A stretch of 64,000 nucleotides of DNA from Synechococcus sp. BL107 (lineage in GTDB: Bacteria; Cyanobacteriota; Cyanobacteriia; PCC-6307; Cyanobiaceae): contig NZ_DS022298.1 in assembly GCF_000153805.1 (NCBI RefSeq), positions 504,616 through 568,615 of the forward strand, given 5' to 3'. Below are positions 9,198 through 17,533 of this stretch, piece after piece. The position numbers were made by a program, and so were the translations under genes. The notes under the pieces were generated by a model. That model saw only the letters and a list, made by a program, of their open reading frames with translations, was not told where the DNA came from and did not search any database. Positions within the stretch are counted from its first letter, which is position 1. Every line of letters begins with the position of its first letter.

Positions 9198-9590
9198 TCA
9201 CTTTTCAATCTGCACCGACACGCTGGTGTGTTCGACCGCTTTTCCAGCGGTGATCTCCAGGATGCCGTCGCGATAGCTGGCCTTCAGCTGCTCTCTGTTG
9301 AGGCTATGGGGGAAGCGGAAGCTCCGGCTCCAAGTGCCAGTGCGGAATTCGCTGAGCACTGGGGAAAGGCTGTCGGCGTCAGGGGTAGAAGGGCGTTCGG
9401 CAGTAATCACAAGGTTGCGGTCTGTGGCCTTGATGTCGATCGAGTCGTGGTCCACGCCAGGTAGTTCCAGGCGTACGGTGTAAGTGGATTCGGCTTCCAG
9501 GATTTCGGCGTGGGGCACGCGCTCCGCGGTGGCCACTTGTTGCTCCAGTCGCTCGAACAGTTCGAAGGGTGATTGACGAAGAGTGATCAT
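9198..9590 (-). CDS. Small heat-shock protein, Hsp20/alpha-crystallin family
   Basis: A 130-residue ATP-independent holdase that binds unfolding proteins. The alpha-crystallin domain spans roughly residues 25-125. It has the conserved LELPGVDHDSIDIKATDRNL segment, the arginine-rich FRTGTWSRSFRFP strand and the LKASYRDGILEI motif (A-x-x-x-x-G-x-L). The amino-terminal arm is short (MITLRQSPFELFERLEQQ), as in many cyanobacterial forms. It is monocistronic, with a strong terminator downstream and about 165 bases upstream before the MEKHLA gene. Heat induction is expected from the family but not shown by a recognisable CIRCE site. Confidence 0.95.
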   Translation of the reverse strand: MITLRQSPFELFERLEQQVATAERVPHAEILEAESTYTVRLELPGVDHDSIDIKATDRNLVITAERPSTPDADSLSPVLSEFRTGTWSRSFRFPHSLNREQLKASYRDGILEITAGKAVEHTSVSVQIEK

Positions 9591-9757
9591 GATTTTTGGT
9601 CCGAAGAGTTGAACATCTGCGGACTTGGTTGTTTGCCCGCCACAGCAATCTGCGTGGTCTTGATGAGAACGAGGAGCGTAAGAACCGTCTGATTTGATTC
9701 GGTCTATACGACTTGGTTCGGTTGCTACTCCTCAGGTGTCGTTGAAACCGAACGGCT

Positions 9758-10237
9758 TCAAATCCACCACCAATTGCTGAAGCTTGCGGCTTGACCACAG
9801 GCGTGTTGGTGTTGATCCCAAAGGGTCCAGATTCGGGCGTTTTGAATCATGAATCGTCTCCCTTTGCGGCTGATGCGGATTCCGCTATAGCCCTTGATGG
9901 CGTCTTCGCATTTGGCTTTGCTGAGGGCAAGGGAGCGTTCGGCTTGTTCGGCGGTTGGAGCGGTGAGGCGTGATGGCAGTCCCACCAGCTCAGCCCATGG
10001 GGCATCCCATAGGACTAGAGCAGCGGCATTGGCATAGGTGAGCTTCGGTTCTGGGCTGCCGTCATGGGCCAGCACAGGGAACCCGCAGGCGAATAGTTCC
10101 TGACAGCTCAGGCGCAGGGATGGTTGCCGTCGAGGCGAAGCAATCAGTGGCGTTTGGAAGGCCCGTTGGTGGGACTGCAGCAGCTGTGCCACCAGGGCCT
10201 GTTGGTTCGTACATAACCAGGGGGGCTCTGATTGCAT
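9758..10237 (-). CDS. MEKHLA-domain protein
   Basis: A 159-residue protein of the MEKHLA family, a PAS-like fold found alone in bacteria and at the end of plant HD-ZIP III proteins. Evidence: LTYANAAALVLWDAPWAELVGLPSRLTAP resembles the PAS-like core, and the later GIRISRKGRRFMIQNARIW and GQAASFSNW segments match the family's end. The molecular role is unknown; plant homologues are linked to redox or light sensing, which is only suggestive here. It begins 24 bases after the SWIM gene stop and is probably the last gene of the SNF2-SWIM operon. Confidence 0.8.
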   Translation of the reverse strand: MQSEPPWLCTNQQALVAQLLQSHQRAFQTPLIASPRRQPSLRLSCQELFACGFPVLAHDGSPEPKLTYANAAALVLWDAPWAELVGLPSRLTAPTAEQAERSLALSKAKCEDAIKGYSGIRISRKGRRFMIQNARIWTLWDQHQHACGQAASFSNWWWI

Positions 10238-10261
10238 GGCTGGTGTGCAGGAACGCTTAAT

Positions 10262-11170
10262 TCAGCTGCCTGCTGCCATGGCTTGAAGCATCGCCCGTTG
10301 GGCACTGGCTTGGCCGTGGGCTTTGAGGTTGCCGAGGAATGTGTTGCGGGCCTCTGGAAATCGCGGGTCTTCGGCGAGGGGCAATTCACCGGCGGCATCG
10401 AGGCCCGTGTCACCTTCGAGTGCCGCCGTCACCACAACCAGATCGCCGTCGAGGCTGCGGTTGTAATGCCACCAAAGGGCCGGATCAAGCACGGCGGGAT
10501 GGGCGGGGGTGGCCGTGGTTTCCTCAGGAGCCTTCTTTGAAATGGAGGCGGCCTTTTGCTTGCCGATGGCGTTGGTTTTCACCATGGCCGCCAGCGCTTT
10601 ACGTCGTTTTTCGGCTAAGTCTTCCAGCAGCTTTGAGCGATTGCGTCCTCGGAGCTGGAACAGCACGAAGGGGTCCTCGCTGAAGCGATCCCCCATCAGG
10701 AAGTACACCGCACTGATGTGCTTGCAGGGGTTGGCCTTGTCTGGGCAGCTGCACTCGCTGCGCACCTCTTGAAGTTTGAACGGAAACAGGCGTTTGCCAC
10801 TGGCAGCGAAGGCCCGTTCGATGTCGGACGGCATGATCCCAGCCAACAGTTGAGCGGACCAGCGTGCTTTTTGGGTGAGTGCCTCGAGCACATAGCCCCA
10901 GTCCTCATCATTGAGAACATCGAGCCAAAGTTTCACTTTGTAGGGCTCTTCATCGGTGCCCTGCACCCGCGCATGCACCCGGCGTCCCTCGAAGCGAATG
11001 GAGGTGACGTTGCCCTCGCGGGCATAGCCCCAGGCGCGTTCGAGGCGTTTCTTGAATCGGTAGCCGTTGATCAGCTCCATCCATTGCTCAACCCACCAAG
11101 GCTGTTGCCCTAAGCCGTCATCGCCAATGGCGGTGATGCCGGTGTTGTTGTGGTTGCTGTTTGTGTTCAT
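10262..11170 (-). CDS. SWIM zinc-finger protein
   Basis: A 302-residue protein with a SWIM-type zinc finger (CSCPDKANPCKH, following the CxC-x(n)-CxH pattern) near residue 140. An amino-terminal region rich in aromatic residues (PWWVEQWMELINGYRFKKRL) begins the conserved body. The carboxy-terminal third has a low-complexity linker (KKAPEETTATPAHP), then a short domain ending LKAHGQASAQRAMLQ. SWIM domains bind DNA or proteins and recur beside SNF2 ATPases in bacteria. Here the ATG lies two bases after the SNF2 stop, implying translational coupling. A joint DNA-remodelling role is inferred; the substrate is unknown. Confidence 0.88.
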   Translation of the reverse strand: MNTNSNHNNTGITAIGDDGLGQQPWWVEQWMELINGYRFKKRLERAWGYAREGNVTSIRFEGRRVHARVQGTDEEPYKVKLWLDVLNDEDWGYVLEALTQKARWSAQLLAGIMPSDIERAFAASGKRLFPFKLQEVRSECSCPDKANPCKHISAVYFLMGDRFSEDPFVLFQLRGRNRSKLLEDLAEKRRKALAAMVKTNAIGKQKAASISKKAPEETTATPAHPAVLDPALWWHYNRSLDGDLVVVTAALEGDTGLDAAGELPLAEDPRFPEARNTFLGNLKAHGQASAQRAMLQAMAAGS

Positions 11171-11172
11171 GG

Positions 11173-14100
11173 TTAGGTGTCCTCGAGGGCAACAAGATTG
11201 CGCAGCTGATCGCCGCCAAGGCTCCCGAGCCAGTCTTCACCGGAGCCGATCACGTCTTCAGCCATGCGAGCTTTTTCACGAATCATTTGGTCGATTTTTT
11301 CTTCCACCGAGCCACGGGTGACGAATTTGTGCACCATCACCCGGTTGGTTTGACCAATTCGATAGGCCCGGTCGGTGGCTTGGTTTTCCACCGCTGGATT
11401 CCACCAGCGATCCAACGTGGAACACGTGGCTGGCCCGGGTGAGGTTTAGGCCAACACCACCGGCCTTGAGGGAGAGAAGGAAGAGTTGAGGTCCCCGGGG
11501 GTCCTCTTGGAATCGATCCACCATCGCTTGCCGATCACTTTTGCGGGTTCCGCCGTGCAGAAAGGGAACCTCAGACTTCCAGCGTTGTTGCATCCAGGCC
11601 TGCAAGAGGTGTCCCCATTCGGCGAACTGGGTGAACAGCAAAGCGCGATCGCCGGCTTCAATCACCTCTTCAAGGATTTCTTCCAGCCGCATGAGCTTGG
11701 CGGACCGGCTAAGGAATTCGGCGTCAACGGCACCTTCGCGTTGGGCTAAGGCCGGGTGATTGCAAATCTGTTTTAAACGGGTCAAGAGCGCCAGCACCTG
11801 GCCATGGCGTTGCCCTCGAGGTGCGGTGGCAATGGCATCGAGGGTGTCTTCAACGGTTTTGTTGTACAGCGATTTCTGTTCTTTGCTGAGCCCCACCCAT
11901 TCGCTGAGCTCCACCTTTTCAGGCAGGTCGGAAATGATCGACTTGTCGGTTTTGAGGCGGCGCAGGATGAAGGGACCAACCCGTGCTTTGAGATCGCGTA
12001 ACGACGACATATCGCCGTAGCGCTCAATTGGCATGCGGTAGCGCTGACGAAAAAAGTCTTCCTCACCCAACACTTTGGGGTTGAGGAAATCCATCAGCGC
12101 CCACAGCTCGCTGACGCGGTTTTCCACCGGTGTGCCCGTGAGTGCAATGCGGAACCTGCTGCTCTTCCCGGCTCGCGCTAGGTCTCGGGCCGCTTGGCTT
12201 TGCTTTGCCCCAGGGTTCTTGATCGCCTGAGCTTCATCGATCACAACCCCTTGCCAGTCGAGGTTGTCCAGCAGCTCACTGTCGCGTTGCATCAGTCCGT
12301 AACTGGTGAGCACCAGATCCACACCTTTGAGCTCTTTTTTCAAGGCGGCCGGCGTGGAAGGCCGGCGTGGCCCGTAGTGCTCTCTCACCGACAGCTCAGG
12401 GGTGAAGGCTTCCGCTTCCCGTCGCCAATTCGTGAGCACCGAGGTTGGGGCCACCAACAGCACCGGGCGTTTGAGTTCGTTTTCCGCTTTGAGGTGCTGC
12501 AGGAACGCCAATAACTGGATGGTCTTGCCCAAGCCCATGTCGTCCGCCAGGCAGGCGCCCTGATCGAAGCGATGCAGGAAGGCCAGCCAGCCCAAGCCAC
12601 GTTCTTGATAGGGACGGAGTTGTCCGGAAAATCCCTCTGGAGCTGGCAGGGGATCGGGGGCTTTTTGCTGGTGGTATTGCTCGAGAACTCCCTGAAGACG
12701 AGGCCCTGCATCAAAGCGATGCACCGGCAGGCGCATCATGAGCTCCCCTTCTGTGGCCGTGAGCCGTAGTGCGTCGTCGAGGCTCAGTTCTGGATTGGCT
12801 CCACAAAAGCGTTCGGCGTTGCGGAGATCGTTGGGCCGTAGTTCGATCCAGGCGCCCTTGTGGCGTACCAGCGGACTTCGCTTACCGCTGAGACGTTCGA
12901 GCTCTCGGAGGGTGAGTGTGACGCCGCCGATCATGAGATCCCAGCTCCAGTCAAGAGATTCGCCGAGGGTGAAGCCGCTGGATCGATCCGGTAGATCCGC
13001 TTTAATCGCTAAGCCAAGCCGGCTGGCGAGGCCCCCTGAAAGACTGGGGGGCAGTTCGACGCCGATGCCGGCATTGCGGAGCTGGTGCGTTGCTGTTCGC
13101 ACCAACACAAATGCCTCCGCTGGAGTGAGCTGCATCGTTTCCGGTGTTGCGCTTTCCAGTCCGCGTTCGATCGGAGGGAACACCGTGAGGGCTCGGCCAA
13201 GACCCTCCAGCAGCACTTCCCCCGCCTGGTCAACTTGGATTTCCCCCAGTTGAAGGGTTTCCGCTCCTGAGGCCCAGGCCGCGGCGGCCGGCAGCTTGAG
13301 GCTGGGATCGGCCTCCGCTTGCAATCCAAACTTCAGGTCCCAGAGTTCTTCGCCTTCGTTTGGGGTGTTGAGTTCGAGGCAGGTGCGGGCGGCCGCGAAG
13401 CCTCCGGCAATTCCCTCGCGCCAGTGCAGGCTTGCCGCGGTGAGGCGTTCTGCGTCTTCGTTGCCCACCTCCACAACACCGGTTTCTGAGGCCAGGGCCT
13501 CTTGCCACAAGGTGAGTAAGGGGTCGAGGCCTTCCGTGCTTGGTTCAAATCCCTTGCGCAGCTCCGCATCCACCAAGTCTTCAAGCAAGGTGGCCACCCT
13601 GAGGCGACCGCTTCGTGGGCGACAGCAGGCGACCGGATTGGCGGCTCGCATCGCTTCCGGTCGAAGCCTGGTGGTGCGGTTGCTGCGGCGTCCGAGTGGC
13701 TCACGCCAAGGGAGGGCACAGGTCGCTACGAGGGGCAGCGTCGCGGCGAGGTCTTCGAGCCGGCGTCGATCCTCCTCACGGTTCAGCAGGGGAACCCAGC
13801 GCGCTCGGTGGGGGTACCCCTCGCCTTTGCTTAATTCCATTTGGGGAATCCAGCGACCACGGGCCACCAAGCTGAGGGACCAACGTTGGAGGTGACTCCA
13901 CCAGCGCAGTTCATCCCCAAGGTCTGGATGTCGGCCCGATAGGGGTAAACGGGCCAGCCATTCCGTGGCGGCCGATGGCTCGACCGCCAGGCCTTGCACT
14001 TGCCATGGCCACCATTCCATTTGTTTTGGAATGGGTTCTCCCGCTTGCATTGGCAACCCGGTCCAGGCTGGCCCCTCCGGATCTGGTTCGCTCGATTGGG

Positions 14101-14365
14101 TTCGACTTTTGCGGGGTTTGACGGTGCGGCTTGGGAGGGTGAGGCAGGCGGTGGCATCGATGCTGCCCCCAGGCATCAGGTCCCGTTCGGTCAACCAAGC
14201 CTTGAGATCGTTCGAGCCAAGGGTGAAGGGATGCAGAGCGGGTGTGAGTCCAGGTCCCTCCGGTGAGGCGACACGCCAGGTGTCAGCCCAAACGAGCAGT
14301 GCCGGTTGTCCGGAACTGCTGGAAGTACGAATGGCGGGAAGCCAGGTGGCGTGCAGCAGGCTCAT
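11173..14365 (-). pseudogene. SNF2-family helicase/ATPase, interrupted by a one-base frameshift
   Basis: A DEAD/DEAH-superfamily SNF2 ATPase of the bacterial HepA type, about 1063 residues if read through. Motifs include DDMGLGKTIQLL (Walker A), VVIDEAQAIKN (Walker B) and LKAGGVGLNLTRASHVFH (motif V). Just after VFH the frame breaks. The first frame continues as a nonsense tail of about 45 residues, while another frame, open from 11415 to 11173, encodes the expected motif VI (DRWWNPAVENQATDRAYRIGQ) and the rest. One surplus G in the coding strand at about 11412-11415 explains it. If real, the helicase loses its arginine finger. The start overlaps the upstream membrane-protein stop (ATGA). The SWIM gene follows directly. 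Confidence 0.85.
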
Positions 14366-14781
14366 GGCCGCGACGCGGGCAGGAAGCGGAGGGTGCTATG
14401 GAGTAAGAGAGCACTGCCGATCAACGGCAGCCAGGCTTGAAGAAACTCCAATATCACCAATGCCAAGCCATCGGAGTGCCAGTTGTCAAGGGGTAAGGGC
14501 ATTCCAAGGCTTCGAACGCCACAGATTGCCCCCACGAGCCCGGCCTGTAAGTGCTGGTCGTCCGGGTCGGCACGGTGCAAATGAAAGGCCAATAATCCGT
14601 AAAACAGTCCGCATCCACCGGAGCGAATCCCTGCGTCGAGGCCCCATCCCAGGCCAATCGCACCAGCACTGATGCCAGCCAGCAAGGCCCAGCCAATCGA
14701 CTGGAGCCGCAGTCGATTGCGGGACGGGTGATCGTCGTTCGGTGGGGCTGGCACCGCTGCTGGCGGGTTAGGGGCGATCAT
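14362..14781 (-). CDS. Small integral membrane protein of unknown function
   Basis: About 139 residues, with hydrophobic segments at IGWALLAGISAGAIGLGW, GLFYGLLAF and LVILEFLQAWLPLIGSALLL, so three or four membrane helices. The short amino-terminal cytosolic stretch is proline-rich. I start it at the ATG of MIAPNPP; a start nine codons earlier would run further into alaS. The stop overlaps the SNF2 start in ATGA, so it is probably the first gene of the SNF2-SWIM-MEKHLA operon. I do not recognise a family. Its start nearly coincides with that of the divergent alaS gene. Confidence 0.7.
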   Translation of the reverse strand: MIAPNPPAAVPAPPNDDHPSRNRLRLQSIGWALLAGISAGAIGLGWGLDAGIRSGGCGLFYGLLAFHLHRADPDDQHLQAGLVGAICGVRSLGMPLPLDNWHSDGLALVILEFLQAWLPLIGSALLLHSTLRFLPASRP

Positions 14782-17470
14782 GACGGCAGGATCCTCCTTC
14801 CCTTCCATGGCTGCCGCCGCTTCGTCGTCTTCTGCAGCATCTCTGCCCCGTACTGGCGCTGAGATCCGTGCGGCGTTCCTGTGCTTCTACCAGGAACGGG
14901 GTCACAAGGTGATGGCAAGTGCCTCGTTGATTCCAGAGGATCCAACAGTGCTGCTCACCATTGCTGGGATGTTGCCGTTTAAGCCGGTGTTCCTTGGTCA
15001 GCAGCAGCGGCCAGCTCCGCGGGCCACCAGTAGTCAAAAGTGCATTCGCACCAACGACATTGAGAACGTGGGTCGTACGGCGCGGCATCACACGTTTTTT
15101 GAAATGCTCGGCAATTTTTCCTTCGGGGATTATTTCAAGCAACAGGCGATTGAGTGGGCATGGCAACTGAGTACGGAGGTGTTTGGCATTGATCCCAAGC
15201 ATCTGGTGGTGAGTGTCTTTCGTGAAGACGACGAGGCGGAACAGATTTGGCGAGATGTGGTGGGGGTGAACCCCAAGCGGATCATCCGCATGGATGAAGC
15301 CGATAACTTTTGGGCGTCTGGTCCGACAGGTCCCTGTGGACCCTGTTCGGAGATCTACTACGACTTCAAGCCTGAACTGGGTGATGAGGGCATCGACCTC
15401 GAAGACGATGACCGCTTCATCGAGTTTTACAACTTGGTGTTCATGCAATACAACCGTGATGCTGAGGGGAGTCTCACGCCATTGGCGAACCGGAACATCG
15501 ACACGGGTCTGGGTCTTGAGCGGATGGCTCAGATTCTCCAGAAGGTTCCTAACAACTACGAAACAGATCTGATTTTTCCGCTGATCCAAGCGGCAGCTGA
15601 TTGTGCTGGTGTCGACTATCACCAGCTCGACGATGCGGGAAAGACGTCTCTCAAGGTGATTGGCGACCACAGCCGTGCCGTGACGCAGCTGATCTGTGAT
15701 GGGGTTACGGCCAGCAATTTGGGACGTGGGTACATTCTGCGTCGTCTATTGCGTCGTGTCGTCAGGCACGGGCGGTTGATCGGGATTAATCGGCCCTTCC
15801 TGGTGATGATGGGTGAGGCTTCGATCGCCCTTCTAAAAGACGCCCACCCCTCAGTGCTCGAGCGGCAGGAGGTGATCTTGGCCGAGCTTCAACGGGAGGA
15901 ATCGCGCTTCTTGGAAACCTTGGAAAGGGGCGAGAAGCTGCTCTCCGAAGTGCTGGACAGCAAGCCGAAGCAGATCAGTGGAGCCCAAGCCTTTGAGCTG
16001 TACGACACCTATGGCTTCCCCTTAGAGCTCACCCAAGAAATCGCCGAGGAGCAGGGGCTCGAGGTTGATTTGGCCGGCTTTGAGGAGGCGATGGAGCAAC
16101 AACGTCAACGGGCCAAGGCCGCGGCGGTGAGCATCGATCTCACCTTGCAGGATGCGATCGATCAGGTGGTTGCCACGCAAAACGCCACCGCTTTCCAGGG
16201 CTACCAGGTTCTGGAACAACCCAGCTGCGTGCAGGCGTTAGTGGCCAACGGTGAGCCGGCTACCTCTGCCTCCGCGGGCGACCATGTGCAAATCGTGCTC
16301 GAGTCAACCCCGTTCTATGGCGAAGGTGGCGGCCAGGTGGGAGACCGCGGGGTGCTGTCTGGTGCCGATGTCATCGTTGCGATTGAGTCGGTGAGCCGCA
16401 GTCGCGATGTATTCGTGCATGCCGGACGGATTGAACGCGGCCAGCTAACGGTGGGTGATGCGATCACAGCGCAGGTGGACCGAGCCTGTCGTCGGCGTGC
16501 CCAGGCGAATCACACCGCAACCCATCTGCTTCAGGCGGCACTGAAGCAAGTCGTGGATCCAGGGATCGGACAGGCGGGGTCTCTTGTCGATTTTGATCGC
16601 CTGCGATTCGACTTCCACGCCCCGCAAGCGGTGACGACTGAGCAGTTAGAGCAGATCGAAACGTTGATCAATGGCTGGATCGCCGAGGCCCATGGCCTCT
16701 TGGTGGAGGAGATGGCGATTGACCAGGCGAAGGCGGCTGGTGCCGTCGCCATGTTTGGCGAGAAGTACGCCGACGTGGTGCGTGTTGTGGATGTGCCTGG
16801 GGTGTCGATGGAACTGTGTGGCGGAACGCATGTGGCCAACACCGCAGAAATTGGTCTGTTCAAGATCGTTGGCGAGAGTGGTGTTGCCGCCGGAATTCGC
16901 AGAATTGAAGCTGTGGCTGGGGCCTCAGTATTGGGGTATCTCAATGAGCGTGAGCTTGTGGTGAAGCAGCTCGGCGATCGCTTCAAGGCGCAGCCCGGTG
17001 AGATCGTTGAGCGGGTTGTGGCGTTGCAGGACGAGCTGAAGAGCACCGGCAAGGCTCTGATTGCTGCTCAGGCGGAATTAGCAGTTGCCAAGTCGGCAGC
17101 ATTGGCGACAAAGGCCGTTGCCATTGGCAGTTTTCAACTGTTGGTGGAACGTTTAGATGGGGTGGATGGCGCGGGGTTGCAGGGAGCTGCCCAGAGTCTG
17201 GCTGCTCAGTTGGGCGATGGTGCTGCCGTGGTGCTCGGCGGCCTGCCCGATCCATCTGATCAAGGAAAGGTGATTTTGGTGGCGGCGTTTGGCAAAGACG
17301 TGATCGCTGCCAAGCAACAGGCCGGCAAATTCATTGGAACGATCGCCAAGCTCTGCGGCGGCGGCGGCGGCGGACGTCCAAACCTGGCTCAGGCGGGTGG
17401 ACGGGACGGAGCGGCTCTGGCTGGAGCGTTGGAGACAGCACGAACGGAGTTGGAGGCTACATTTCAGTAA
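14780..17470 (+). CDS. alaS: Alanyl-tRNA synthetase
   Basis: Class II alanyl-tRNA synthetase of 896 residues (887 if it starts at the ATG at 14807). It charges tRNA-Ala and edits mischarged serine or glycine. The catalytic core includes ASASLIPEDPTVLLTIAGM, RNIDTGLGLERMAQ and the motif near FFEMLGNFSFGDYF. The editing domain has the zinc ligands HTATH and CGGTH. The carboxy-terminal C-Ala domain ends with GGGGGGRPNLAQAGG. A purine-rich AGGGG precedes 14780 and favours that start, but the first nine residues are not family-conserved. The gene is head to head with the leftward membrane-protein gene, with essentially no spacer. Confidence 0.97.
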   Translation: MTAGSSFPSMAAAASSSSAASLPRTGAEIRAAFLCFYQERGHKVMASASLIPEDPTVLLTIAGMLPFKPVFLGQQQRPAPRATSSQKCIRTNDIENVGRTARHHTFFEMLGNFSFGDYFKQQAIEWAWQLSTEVFGIDPKHLVVSVFREDDEAEQIWRDVVGVNPKRIIRMDEADNFWASGPTGPCGPCSEIYYDFKPELGDEGIDLEDDDRFIEFYNLVFMQYNRDAEGSLTPLANRNIDTGLGLERMAQILQKVPNNYETDLIFPLIQAAADCAGVDYHQLDDAGKTSLKVIGDHSRAVTQLICDGVTASNLGRGYILRRLLRRVVRHGRLIGINRPFLVMMGEASIALLKDAHPSVLERQEVILAELQREESRFLETLERGEKLLSEVLDSKPKQISGAQAFELYDTYGFPLELTQEIAEEQGLEVDLAGFEEAMEQQRQRAKAAAVSIDLTLQDAIDQVVATQNATAFQGYQVLEQPSCVQALVANGEPATSASAGDHVQIVLESTPFYGEGGGQVGDRGVLSGADVIVAIESVSRSRDVFVHAGRIERGQLTVGDAITAQVDRACRRRAQANHTATHLLQAALKQVVDPGIGQAGSLVDFDRLRFDFHAPQAVTTEQLEQIETLINGWIAEAHGLLVEEMAIDQAKAAGAVAMFGEKYADVVRVVDVPGVSMELCGGTHVANTAEIGLFKIVGESGVAAGIRRIEAVAGASVLGYLNERELVVKQLGDRFKAQPGEIVERVVALQDELKSTGKALIAAQAELAVAKSAALATKAVAIGSFQLLVERLDGVDGAGLQGAAQSLAAQLGDGAAVVLGGLPDPSDQGKVILVAAFGKDVIAAKQQAGKFIGTIAKLCGGGGGGRPNLAQAGGRDGAALAGALETARTELEATFQ

Positions 17471-17533
17471 CCAGGCTGGTGTTCGCCCCATCGGGGCACT
17501 CTTAGAGACATCTCCACAGGGTTCAGAGTGTTT

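Noticed and set aside
14768-15670. 300-codon leftward frame opposite alaS
   Set aside because: alaS is certain and this frame has no motif, so it is an antisense shadow.
17485-17497. GCCCC/GGGGC hairpin between alaS and speA as a terminator
   Set aside because: The stem is five bases with a three-base loop and there is no T-run on either side.
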